The notes under the pieces were generated by a model. The model saw nothing but the letters and a program-made list of their open reading frames with translations, did not search any database and had not been told where the DNA came from. Below, one piece after another: positions 41,927-49,698 of a DNA stretch of 64,000 nt. Origin of the DNA: an uncultured Duncaniella sp. (lineage in GTDB: Bacteria; Bacteroidota; Bacteroidia; Bacteroidales; Muribaculaceae); the NCBI GenBank assembly GCA_910587165.1, contig CAJUKP010000003.1, positions 27,296 through 91,295 of the forward strand, read 5' to 3'. The translations under genes were made by a program, and so were the position numbers. Within the stretch, counting starts at the first letter, position 1; the number at the start of each line of letters is the position of its first letter.

Positions 41927-42385
41927 ATGTCACTCAAGCGTCAGAACCGCATGATCGAGGTGTTCTCGATGGCCTCGATGACCGATGTCATATTCCTGCT
42001 CCTGATATTCTTCATGGTGACATCGACATTCGTGTTCCCCACGGCCCTCGAAGTCAATCTGCCCGAAAGCTCCCACCAGACAGCACTCAAACCCACCACA
42101 AGGGTGTTCATAGACAAGGAGGGGAAAATGTATGTCTCCACCGTCGCAGGCGAGGAGCCCGTCGAGGTGACCCCCGACCTGCTCCCCAACGCCCTCCTCG
42201 GTGCCCGCGAGGCAGCTCTGGCAGCCGGGCAGGACGAACAGTTCATAGCCGTCTATGCCGACGAGGAGGTGACCTACGGGACTCTCGTGAAGGTGCTCGA
42301 CCTCGGCGCGCAGAACAATCTAAAGATGGTGCTCGCCACCAAGCCCGCGCCTGTCTCAGCCCAACCCGAACAGAAAGCTAAATGA
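41927..42385 (+). CDS. ExbD/TolR-family protein
   Basis: This single-pass inner-membrane partner of the proton channel has 152 residues. After a short cytoplasmic start, residues about 10-30 (MASMTDVIFLLLIFFMVTSTFVF) are the transmembrane segment with the conserved Asp that carries protons. The periplasmic domain follows. Its stop overlaps the start of the next gene by 4 bp (ATGA), a sign of coupling. The C-terminal tail is Pro/Ala rich. Confidence 0.93.
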   Translation: MSLKRQNRMIEVFSMASMTDVIFLLLIFFMVTSTFVFPTALEVNLPESSHQTALKPTTRVFIDKEGKMYVSTVAGEEPVEVTPDLLPNALLGAREAALAAGQDEQFIAVYADEEVTYGTLVKVLDLGAQNNLKMVLATKPAPVSAQPEQKAK

Positions 42386-43179
42386 ACAACCGCAACAGCC
42401 GTATAGCAGCCGCAGCGGCCACCCTCATATTCCACATTATCATTGTGGTGGTGCTCGCTTCTCTCTACCTCCGGTATTCGCCGGCGGAGGAGGCGATGCG
42501 CACCTGGCCTCCGGTCGACTCTTCCGAGGTGCTCTTCGGTGGTGAATATGTGATGGTGGGCGACAAGCCCGAACTGGCCGCATCCGACGCCGAGAGCGCT
42601 CCCGCCGAGGCCGACGCCCCTGCTCCGGAGCCTCAGGTGGAGGCTCTTGAGAACACCGGCACACCGGCTCCCACACCCGCACCTATGGTCACATCGGAGC
42701 GTCCGTCGCCGGCGAAAGTGGAGAAAAAAGCCGCTGCCGAGCCCACCGGTCCGTCAAAAGCCGAACGCGAGGCCGCCGAACGCGCCAAGCGCGAGCAGGA
42801 AGCCCGTCAGGCAATAGCCGAAAAGGTGAAGTTTGGCAAAGCCGGAGCCGGAGCAAAGGGTAGCGGAAAGGCAGGCCAACCCGACGGAAACGCCGACTTC
42901 GGCGCCGCCCACGGATCGCCCGGATTCAACCTCAAGGGGCGCACCCTGGCCTCATGGGACACACCTCCACGCGCACCTCTCGGCACAGTCACCATCCGTG
43001 TCACCGTCAACCGCCAGGGAGCGGTGACAGACGCCTCATACGCATCTGGTACAGGCGCGGCAGCAGCCAGTTCGTCCACCCGTCAGCACTGCATAAGGGC
43101 CGCCAAGGCTTCAAAATTCTCGGTCGACACCGATGCCCCCGCCGTCCAGACCGGTACTATCACCTACCGCTTCCAATAA
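42382..43179 (+). CDS. TonB-like energy transducer
   Basis: This 265-residue protein has an N-terminal membrane anchor (about 12-30), a long Pro/Ala/Glu-rich periplasmic spacer (about 65-160) with repeated PAP and KAEREAAERAKREQEAR charged stretches, and a C-terminal TonB-like domain (about 195-265). The domain contains VTIRVTVNRQGAVTDASY and ends in ITYRF. It is the third gene of the channel module. Such proteins carry energy to TonB-dependent outer membrane receptors such as SusC. Confidence 0.88.
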   Translation: MNNRNSRIAAAAATLIFHIIIVVVLASLYLRYSPAEEAMRTWPPVDSSEVLFGGEYVMVGDKPELAASDAESAPAEADAPAPEPQVEALENTGTPAPTPAPMVTSERPSPAKVEKKAAAEPTGPSKAEREAAERAKREQEARQAIAEKVKFGKAGAGAKGSGKAGQPDGNADFGAAHGSPGFNLKGRTLASWDTPPRAPLGTVTIRVTVNRQGAVTDASYASGTGAAAASSSTRQHCIRAAKASKFSVDTDAPAVQTGTITYRFQ

Positions 43180-43199
43180 TCCAGGGAAAAAGATTTCAG

Positions 43200-43240
43200 A
43201 AAGACGGAAGAAGCAGGACCGTTTCTTCCGCCTTTCATTA
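43200..43240 (+). terminator. Terminator after the tonB-like gene
   Basis: AAAGaCGGAAGAA (43200-43212) pairs with TTCTTCCGcCTTT (43223-43235) with one mismatch, and TTTCATTATG follows. It lies 20 bp past the stop. Confidence 0.6.
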
Positions 43241-43280
43241 TGCACTGTGAGTCGTAAAATTTGATTTATAACGTAGTGGG

Positions 43281-43546
43281 ATAACGCGTCCGCCAGGACG
43301 CAGGTTATATATTAGCCGGGTACACCGCAGCCATGCGCAGGTGTGCCCGGTAAGTATGATGTAATTAAGATGGTGTCCCTGGACACCGGTTATCATTGCT
43401 TCATAACATCAAATAACGTGCCGATAACCAGCGTCCTGACGGACGCTACGCCTTTGTGTTTCACGATCCGGGCACACCTCCGCGATGCTCGGTGTACCCG
43501 GCTACTACATAATCAGCGTCCTTGCGGACGCATGGGCACCCCATGC
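43281..43546. repeat. Clustered palindromes (REP/BIME-like element)
   Basis: GCGTCC-4 nt-GGACGC occurs three times (43286-43301, 43431-43446, 43516-43531). Between them are two longer hairpins of type CCGGGtACACC...GGTGTgCCCGG (about 43315-43351 and 43468-43500), the second nearly the reverse complement of the first. GGTGTCC/GGACACC (43372-43387) and GCATGGG/CCCATGC (43530-43546) add two more. No gene is coded here. The arrangement is a mirrored cassette of palindromes, like repetitive extragenic palindromes. Confidence 0.75.
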
Positions 43547-43684
43547 GGGTTTACCGACTCTACAGGATACCCGACATAGTCCGCATCCTAACGTAATATT
43601 CCGGCAATCCACCTCATAAGCTACATCCGTCCGTAACGCATTATGTCTCGATGGGGCAAATGATTATGAGTTTACGCAATGACG

Positions 43685-43722
43685 CATAAAAAAACCGGCC
43701 TCATCTGGGCAGATGAGACCGG
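43685..43722 (-). terminator. Terminator of the collagen-repeat lipoprotein gene
   Basis: CCGGcCTCATCTG (43695-43707) pairs with CAGATGAGaCCGG (43710-43722), followed on the minus strand by seven T. It is about 115 bp past the stop, so the mRNA has a long 3' tail. Confidence 0.8.
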
Positions 43723-43837
43723 CGCTTCGTATTGCACTTTTTCCTATCCTTGGAAAAGTAGGGATGTCGCCATCGCAGTCACAGAGAGAGCGACACCCAA
43801 TGGGAATTGTTTACCTAATCTATCGAAAATTGAGTTC

Positions 43838-46800
43838 TTAGTTCTGTCCCTTGACGGTGAAAGGAATCATGCAGGTCACCTCTGAGAGGTTTGCGAAGGT
43901 CACGGTGGCCTTGATGGTGAGGTTGTAGCTCGGGATCAGGGTTGCACCGAGGTTGTCGTAGGTAACGACACCTGTTGTTTCATTAACCTTGAACTGTGCG
44001 CCGTTGGCGATGTCGAGGTTACCGTAGAAGGTCTTGTATGCCTCATCCTGCACAAATTCGTACTTGACGGTAGGCTCGGCCACCTTGTAGGTGTTTTGAG
44101 CTACAGATGAGAGAACGAGCTTCTTCGAAGTAGCGTTCCAGGTGTAGATGGCACCGTTGGAGCCGCCATTCTCGATCACATTCACTGAAGGACGAACATC
44201 GGCAGTCTGGAGACCGGTTGCATTACCGTTGAGAGTGATGCGGGCTGATGTACCGTTGGTGAAAGGATTGTTGAACTTAACATTGAAGAAGAATGTGCAC
44301 TTCTCACCGTTGACGAGAGTAACGTCATACTTCATGCTTGCGAACTTATAATCCTCGGTCAGAGCGGCGGTAAGCTTGATGGTGCCCTGGTTAGCCTTAT
44401 TGTTGGCATCGAAGGTCTCAGTGTAGTTTACACCTGCCTGATTTGCGGGATCAAGAGAGAAGTTGATTGCAGCAGCATTGTTGACAGTGTTGAAGTAAGC
44501 GAAGATGTTCTGACCGTTGATCATCTGGAATACTTCGGAGATATTCATCTCGAGAACCCACTTGCCACCGGCAAGCTTACCCTTGGTGATCACAACATTG
44601 TCGCGGCCATTGACAGTTCCGGCATAGAAGTTGGGGTTGAAGTCGTAGGGCTTGCAATCCTCCTTCACGTAGAATACCTGCTTGATGATAACATCACCCT
44701 TGTTGCCTGCGCGGTTCTTGATGGTGATGGTGACAGTGTAGCGTGCGCCCTTGCCGTCAACGTCATCGTAGGTGTTCTCTGTCTTGATCTTATTGTCAAT
44801 AGCGAACTTGATGTTTGCAGTCTGGGTATCACCGTTGCCAAGGAGAGTCTCGATACGGATACCGTTGTTCTCGACTACCTGAGCGGTAGAACCGATAGGA
44901 CGGGTCACGGGAGCGAATACGTTGGTCTCAGCACCATTCTTGAGAGCTGTGACAGCAACGGTGTAACGCTGCTCGTAGACATTCCAGAAGTTCTGTGAAG
45001 TCAGACCGGTCTTGCCATAGATCGCATTGTTGACATCCTGCCAGGGCATCTCGTTGACTGCTGTCCAGTTGCCATTGAGGTTGTGATATTCAAACTCAGG
45101 TGTCTTGCCAAGAGTAGTCACATAATCATTGATCTCAGGAGCCACGGTAGGAGCTGTGACAATGTCGATCTTGATATATGAAGATGCCACCATACGGGTG
45201 TTGCCATCGTTATCCTCAAGGAATGCATCTACACGTACCACAGGAGTACGGCCGACTGCAGGAGTCAGACCGTCGGTGAGGTTCTTGCGGTTTACGACAA
45301 GGTGATCCTTGTTCTCACCGGTGAGCTCGACGAACCACTGCTGGTTGGTGCCCTGTGCGTCATTTGACTTGTACTCGGTGGGAAGTGAGAACTTGTAGGT
45401 CATGGTCTTGAAACCAAGCTTGACAAGCCATTCGCTTTCCGATACACAGTAGAAACCGGGGAGTTTGCTGAGGTCAAGACCTTCGGCGCTGTTGTAGACC
45501 AGCTCGGCGTTGGCTGCAGCAGAGAGAGGACACATCTGCTGGATGAAAGCAGAGGTCTCGCCATTGCCGACGATAGCCATTGTACGCTTGTAGAAAGTCT
45601 TCACTCCGGCATTGGGGTTGGCCTTCATGTAAGCGGAGTCAACGAGAGTCACATTGATATCCTTGGATGTGATGTAGGTATAGTCTGACGTTGTCACATC
45701 CTGACCGTTCCAAAGCTGAACGGCTGCGATATTCTTCTCATTGGTGGTCGAGAGAGCGGTCTTGTTGACCTTGGCATTGACTGTGAGTTCACCATTCTTC
45801 ACCTCACGGCTGAGGGGAGTGAGAATCTCAGCCACATCTTCGGCAGCACGGCTCACATACTGGATGTGACGGCCAACGAAAGCAGCCTTGGCGGTCTCGG
45901 CTACGTATGCATTGTTGGGGTTCAGACGATAACGGAGTGTAACCACATTGGATGCATCCCAACCGGTCTGCTCGACAAATGCCTTGGTGCTTGCGTTATA
46001 CTTGCTCTCATCAAGATAATTTCTGATGCTGAGGAAGTCGGTATCGGTGGTAGGATATGTGGGGAATGACTGGGCCACGCGTGAGGGGATGAAGTTGATG
46101 GAGCCAACAGCCTCGCCCACGTTGATGGTCACGACAGTGTCCTTGCCGTCCTGATCCTTCACGCCGGAGATCTTCAGCTGGTTGCCTGTGTAGACAGCGG
46201 TGAGGATACCGGGATGTTTCCAGGTGATATTGGAGTTCTCCACCTTCTCGCCATCCTTGTAGATCCAGAAGAAGCCATCGTCTTCGGGCACGTAGTAAAC
46301 ACCGGGTTCGCCCTGCTCACCCTTGTCACCCTGCTCGCCCTTGTCGCCCTGAGGACCTTGAGGACCCTGAGGACCGGCAGGACCGGCGGGACCTTGCTCA
46401 CCGGCAGGACCCTGGGGACCGGCAGGACCGGCGGGACCTTGCTCACCGGCAGGACCCTGGGGACCGGCAGGACCGGCAGGACCTTGCTCACCGGCAGGAC
46501 CCTGGGGACCGACGGGACCGGCAGGACCTTGCTCGCCCTGATCGCCCTTGTCGCCTTTGTCACCCTTGTCACCCTTCTCGCCGTCTTTACCATCGACGCC
46601 ATCTTTGCCGTCAATTCCGATAGCCTTATAATCGGTCTTTTTGCCATTCTCATACCAGTAGCCGTCCGATCCGATTGTCCAGGATGTGCCGGGGGCACCG
46701 TCTTTGCCGTCGAGGCCGTTCTTGCCATTGGTAAGAGCATAAGTCTTTCCATCGCTGAGAGTGATGTTGATACCGTCAGCAGTCGACTTTACGTCGGTGA

Positions 46801-46975
46801 TGACGGAGCCGCTCTTGATGAGCTGCTGGAGTTCTCCCAGGCTTACGTTGATACCATCAATCTGAGTCTGCAGATTGTTGATATCATCATCGTAGTCCGT
46901 ACAGGAGGTGAGGCCGAATGACTGCCCCACGAGGAGGGAGGCAATCACAAACCCGTTGATGAGTTTTTTGTTCAT
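43838..46975 (-). CDS. Surface lipoprotein with DUF4988-like head and collagen-like Gly-X-Y tract
   Basis: This large lipoprotein (1045 residues) has lipobox GLTSC (Cys25). Residues about 26-115 (CTDYDDDINNLQTQIDGIN, then a TADGINITLSDGKTY block) resemble the DUF4988 head of Bacteroidales surface proteins. Residues 120-224 are 35 uninterrupted Gly-X-Y triplets, first GKD/GDK types and then GPA, GPQ and GEQ. The next part (VYYVPEDDGFFWIYKDGEKV) and about 800 residues of beta-rich domains follow, ending in EVTCMIPFTVKGQN. Collagen-like tracts in bacteria form trimeric stalks, so the protein may be a trimeric surface fibre; the function is unknown. Confidence 0.88.
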   Translation of the reverse strand: MNKKLINGFVIASLLVGQSFGLTSCTDYDDDINNLQTQIDGINVSLGELQQLIKSGSVITDVKSTADGINITLSDGKTYALTNGKNGLDGKDGAPGTSWTIGSDGYWYENGKKTDYKAIGIDGKDGVDGKDGEKGDKGDKGDKGDQGEQGPAGPVGPQGPAGEQGPAGPAGPQGPAGEQGPAGPAGPQGPAGEQGPAGPAGPQGPQGPQGDKGEQGDKGEQGEPGVYYVPEDDGFFWIYKDGEKVENSNITWKHPGILTAVYTGNQLKISGVKDQDGKDTVVTINVGEAVGSINFIPSRVAQSFPTYPTTDTDFLSIRNYLDESKYNASTKAFVEQTGWDASNVVTLRYRLNPNNAYVAETAKAAFVGRHIQYVSRAAEDVAEILTPLSREVKNGELTVNAKVNKTALSTTNEKNIAAVQLWNGQDVTTSDYTYITSKDINVTLVDSAYMKANPNAGVKTFYKRTMAIVGNGETSAFIQQMCPLSAAANAELVYNSAEGLDLSKLPGFYCVSESEWLVKLGFKTMTYKFSLPTEYKSNDAQGTNQQWFVELTGENKDHLVVNRKNLTDGLTPAVGRTPVVRVDAFLEDNDGNTRMVASSYIKIDIVTAPTVAPEINDYVTTLGKTPEFEYHNLNGNWTAVNEMPWQDVNNAIYGKTGLTSQNFWNVYEQRYTVAVTALKNGAETNVFAPVTRPIGSTAQVVENNGIRIETLLGNGDTQTANIKFAIDNKIKTENTYDDVDGKGARYTVTITIKNRAGNKGDVIIKQVFYVKEDCKPYDFNPNFYAGTVNGRDNVVITKGKLAGGKWVLEMNISEVFQMINGQNIFAYFNTVNNAAAINFSLDPANQAGVNYTETFDANNKANQGTIKLTAALTEDYKFASMKYDVTLVNGEKCTFFFNVKFNNPFTNGTSARITLNGNATGLQTADVRPSVNVIENGGSNGAIYTWNATSKKLVLSSVAQNTYKVAEPTVKYEFVQDEAYKTFYGNLDIANGAQFKVNETTGVVTYDNLGATLIPSYNLTIKATVTFANLSEVTCMIPFTVKGQN
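46304..46618 (-). repeat. Collagen-like Gly-X-Y coding repeat with 45 bp units
   Basis: This segment encodes 35 Gly-X-Y triplets. Within it the 15-residue unit GEQGPAGPAGPQGPA recurs three times (46358-46492, the last copy with one changed residue), with nearly identical 45 bp DNA units. Such repeats vary in number between strains by slippage or recombination. Confidence 0.9.
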
Positions 46976-47252
46976 AAATGAGTGAATTAAGTTATAACTT
47001 TAATTGGTTATTGTTATTTACTTGATCTGTGTTGATGAATTGTGTTCTCCCCCGGGCCGCGACGGCATCCGCGGGGCGTTGAGGTCAGAGTTGTTGTGTC
47101 TTCTTAAACCACTGGGAGCCACTTGGTTCACAGTGGTCTTGTTTAGGCATAGGCATACTGAATTTTAGGTTGGAGAAATTTTATCACAAAGGTAGGTCAA
47201 AGAAAAATAAAAGAACCTTTAGCAATATTGCGGGAATGACACGCAAGTGTTT
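46976..47252. other. Leader region of the collagen-repeat gene
   Basis: No gene is seen. A -7 box (TACCTTTG on the minus strand, 47187-47194) would give a leader of about 205 nt. Inside it is a hairpin CCACTG/CAGTGG (47109-47135). No -33 TTTG is seen at 20 bp. Confidence 0.45.
47187..47194 (-). promoter_or_regulatory. -7 box of the collagen-repeat lipoprotein gene
   Basis: The minus strand reads TACCTTTG, a full match to TAnnTTTG, with no -33 match. Confidence 0.45.
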
Positions 47253-47492
47253 CTATTTTGACACACCATCGGCCCGGGTGTCGTCCTGCTGAGGCAGATT
47301 GCGGCTCAGCTCGGCAAAAAAATCACGTCCCAGAACCACCGAGATACGCATGAGCAGGGCGGTGTCGATGGAATGTTTCTGAAACAGGCGGTAGACGTTG
47401 GAGCGGTCGCAGCTCAGCTTACGGGCAAACCAGGAGATGGAGCGCTCATGCCGCTCGAGCTCCTCGCGGATCATTGTTCCTATCGGTTCCAT
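47253..47492 (-). CDS. Small helix-turn-helix DNA-binding protein
   Basis: This 79-residue protein probably binds DNA. The start is ATG at 47492; the frame is open to 47642, but that part runs through a large hairpin and is unlikely to be translated. IREELERHERSISWFARKLSCDRSNVYRLFQKHSIDTALLMRIS is a helix-turn-helix of XRE type: helices 2-3 are around SISWFARKLSCDRSNVYRLF. No second domain is visible. Its regulon is unknown. It is preceded by an unusually strong hairpin only about 14 bp before the ATG. Confidence 0.75.
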   Translation of the reverse strand: MEPIGTMIREELERHERSISWFARKLSCDRSNVYRLFQKHSIDTALLMRISVVLGRDFFAELSRNLPQQDDTRADGVSK

Positions 47493-47505
47493 GGCATGAG
47501 AAAGA

Positions 47506-47551
47506 CACACCCCGCTCCGGGGATACGCTCGTATCTCCGGAACGGGGTGTG
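47506..47551 (-). terminator. Large hairpin just upstream of the HTH gene
   Basis: CACACCCCG (47506-47514) pairs with CGGGGTGTG (47543-47551), TCCGG with CCGGA and GATAC with GTATC, around a 4-base loop. The stem is 20 bp with one mismatch and one wobble. On the minus strand it is followed by TCTTTCTC and then the HTH start. It may be a terminator for the upstream leftward RNA, or an attenuator of the HTH gene. Confidence 0.55.
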
Positions 47552-47940
47552 TGCTGTTAAGATGATTAATGACATTCGTGGGGGTTGCGGATGCCCGCAT
47601 CCCCCGGGCCGGTTGTGTCTCTTTTGATCCTTTATAAAGCAAGATGTGGGATGCTGTTCACGATGTGCCCACTCTTAAAGGTCTTCGCATTACCTGATCA
47701 AAAAGACACACCCGTCACCGCAGCCCACATGGAATTATCAGCGAGTTTCCTTGCGGAAACCACATACCATTCCACCGGGCGTTCCTCGGATTTCGGTCTT
47801 CTTCTGATCAATAAAAAGTTGCGAAGTTTTTAAGAGTGAAGAAACGAAACGTAAAAACGCCTTGCTTGCAGAGCCGCCATCACTCGGCAGCTCTCCTTGT
47901 AATATGTACCACCCCCGCCTCCGCGGTGATGTGCATGATT
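47506..47940 (-). other. Possible non-coding RNA or long leader upstream of the HTH gene
   Basis: From a promoter at 47947-47978 leftward to the hairpin at 47506-47551 is about 430 nt without a convincing gene; the best open frame (47738-47977) starts upstream of the promoter and is not protein-like. The segment has two TTGATCAG phrases (near 47695 and 47805). It is not tmRNA or RNase P RNA by their conserved elements. Either it is a leader of the HTH gene or an independent RNA. Confidence 0.3.
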
Positions 47941-47946
47941 GCCCGG

Positions 47947-47978
47947 CAAAGTTAGAAAAAATAAATTGAAATGACAAC
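47947..47978 (-). promoter_or_regulatory. Promoter of the 47.5-47.95 kb non-coding interval
   Basis: The minus strand has a consensus -7 TAACTTTG (47947-47954) and, 20 bp upstream, GTTG (47975-47978), three of four -33 bases. No start codon of a credible gene follows within 400 bp. Confidence 0.55.
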
Positions 47979-48010
47979 TGCCCGGCGTGGGGGCTACCGG
48001 CAGATATATA

Positions 48011-48045
48011 CGGAAACCGCCCGGAACTGCTTGGTTCCGGGCGGT
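48011..48045 (-). terminator. Terminator after the outer membrane OmpA-like gene
   Basis: ACCGCCCGGAAC (48016-48027) pairs perfectly with GTTCCGGGCGGT (48034-48045) around a 6-base loop, 37 bp past the stop. The T-run after it is short (TTTCC). Confidence 0.7.
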
Positions 48046-48082
48046 GGATCGTGTCTGATATATCCTTATGCGGATATATATA

Positions 48083-49279
48083 TTACTTGTTGGCCTTGAT
48101 GGTTACGGCACGGTCGAGAGAAACGAACTTCTCGCCCTGGTCGTTGAGGTTGCCGTTGTTGATGGTCACATCAAGCTGCGAGGGGTTCACACCGTTGCGG
48201 AGAAGAACCTTCTCGACACCGTTGGCACGGGCGTGACGGAGACGCTCGTTGATCTGGTCGGTACCGGTGTAGTTGTCGGCCCAGCCACATACGGTGTACT
48301 TGGTGTCGGGGTTGCTCTTGATCACCTCGGCTACAGCGCCAAGCACCTTGTGGTCAACACGCGACAGACGTGAGCTGCCGATGGTGTAGTAGACGGTGCA
48401 GAGGGGACCTTCCTCGACCACCTTGGTCTCGGCGGGACGGTTGAGGCAATCGCGGAGCTGACGCTCGAGATCGGCCACACGGCCGTTGGCAGCCTGGAGA
48501 CGGGCCTCAACTGCATCGCAGTTGGGGATCTCGGGGATAACGGGTACAACGGGAGCGTTCCAGGTGGTCTTGTTGAAGTTGTAGGTAAGACCTACGTATG
48601 CCTGGAGATCAATGTGTTTCTTTCTGGGGTGAACAACCTGATAGTCATCGGTGAGAAGCACACCGCGGACATCGAGGTAGAGGCTCACGTGGTTGCTGAG
48701 AGCGAAGTTGTTGATAAGACCGACGTGGGCGGTGAGGTTGTCATAGCCACCGCGGCCCCATCCGTCACGCTCGCCGTTCTCCTTGAACTCGGGAACATAT
48801 ACCCAGTTGTAACCGGCACCGCCGTAGAGGATACCGTTGTATACACGGCCGGGACGGTAGCCACACCACCAGTTGGTGAGGTTGAGCATAGCGTCGCCCA
48901 TGAGACCGAACTCATTGCGGCGATACTTGGTATAGCCCTCGAATTCTCCGTAGGGGCCTACGCCACCGTTTTTGCCGAGGCCCTTCACCTGGGTGAAGTT
49001 GCCGCCGATACGGAGACCTACGATGGGCGAGAACCATTTACCCACCCAGATGCCTGCATTGGGAGAGAAGCGGTCCATGAAGTCACGCTCGGAGTTGTTG
49101 CGGGTGAAGTAGTAGTTGATACCACCTTCGGCCGAGATGAACCAGTTGTTGGAAAAGCTGTTGAAGATATAGCCCTGGGCGGGATCCTCAACATAACTGA
49201 TTTCCTGGGCGCTCTGGGCCATAGCGCTTTGACCCATGAAAAGAGCGGCCACGAGACCTAATAATGCACTTTTTTTCAT
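48083..49279 (-). CDS. OmpA-family outer membrane protein
   Basis: This 398-residue outer membrane protein has a signal peptide ending at AMAQSAQ (residue 22), a beta-barrel region (about 25-250, with alternating strands such as YFTRNNSERDFMDRFSPNAGIWVGKWFSP and a Trp/Tyr-rich barrel), a short periplasmic linker with a coiled-coil-like stretch (VEARLQAANGRVADLERQLRDC), and a C-terminal OmpA peptidoglycan-binding domain (about 295-398, with YTVCGWADNYTGTDQINERL). It is similar to the abundant OmpA-type proteins of Bacteroides. It has its own promoter and terminator, which fits strong expression. Confidence 0.92.
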   Translation of the reverse strand: MKKSALLGLVAALFMGQSAMAQSAQEISYVEDPAQGYIFNSFSNNWFISAEGGINYYFTRNNSERDFMDRFSPNAGIWVGKWFSPIVGLRIGGNFTQVKGLGKNGGVGPYGEFEGYTKYRRNEFGLMGDAMLNLTNWWCGYRPGRVYNGILYGGAGYNWVYVPEFKENGERDGWGRGGYDNLTAHVGLINNFALSNHVSLYLDVRGVLLTDDYQVVHPRKKHIDLQAYVGLTYNFNKTTWNAPVVPVIPEIPNCDAVEARLQAANGRVADLERQLRDCLNRPAETKVVEEGPLCTVYYTIGSSRLSRVDHKVLGAVAEVIKSNPDTKYTVCGWADNYTGTDQINERLRHARANGVEKVLLRNGVNPSQLDVTINNGNLNDQGEKFVSLDRAVTIKANK

Positions 49280-49420
49280 AATTAATTAATTATTGGAAAA
49301 TAGTTGAAAGATGTTACTTATGTCAAGATTTCGTATTATTTCCCCATTCGTATCTCAGTCTTATATAATTATGGATACCGGTAAAGCATGGCAATCCCTT
49401 GCCATCTACGAATTCCGGAA

Positions 49421-49452
49421 CAAAGTTAAGACTTTTTTTTAGATAATCTAAA
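49421..49452 (-). promoter_or_regulatory. Promoter of the outer membrane OmpA-like gene
   Basis: The minus strand has a -7 TAACTTTG (49421-49428) and TTTA (49449-49452) at the -33 position, 20 bp away. It gives a leader of about 135 nt. The 49453-49570 stretch upstream shows nothing else. Confidence 0.55.
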
Positions 49453-49570
49453 TTTTCGCAAAAAAATCTTTAAAAAATGACATTTTTCCCCATTTTACCC
49501 CGTTTTCATGCACCATTCCTGTTTTTTGAGGACTTTTCGACCAATCCGGGGGGACGGCATCCGGGCATGG

Positions 49571-49641
49571 AGACAAAAAGAGACAGAAGCCGCATGGACG
49601 GTCATACATATCTGACGTCACATACGCGGCTTCTGCCTGTC
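49571..49641 (-). terminator. Transketolase terminator
   Basis: CAGAAGCCGC (49584-49593) pairs with GCGGCTTCTG (49626-49635), with an inner pair of ATG/CAT and GTCA/TGAC. The minus strand then has TCTCTTTTTGTC. It is about 60 bp past the stop. Confidence 0.7.
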
Positions 49642-49698
49642 TTATCATTCAGCTGTCCGGCGGCGGAGCCACCGGAAGCCTGGGGAATGTCTTGTTCC

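Larger units (their letters stand above)
43180..43837. other. Gene-free interval between the tonB-like gene and the collagen-repeat gene
   Basis: This interval holds the tonB-like terminator, the clustered palindromes and, at 43685-43722, the leftward terminator of the collagen-repeat gene. The open frames at 43343-43579 and 43679-43885 are not credible genes. No promoter was recognised. Confidence 0.7.

Noticed and set aside
43343..43579. Open frame in the palindrome cluster
   Set aside because: It is made of the palindrome sequence itself and has no protein character.
46304..46618. Regular repeats as a CRISPR array or minisatellite outside genes
   Set aside because: They encode a Gly-X-Y tract in frame inside a lipoprotein gene.
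47506..47940. tmRNA or RNase P RNA
   Set aside because: The conserved tRNA-like T-loop (GGTTCGA) of tmRNA and the GAGGAAAGTCC element of RNase P RNA are absent.
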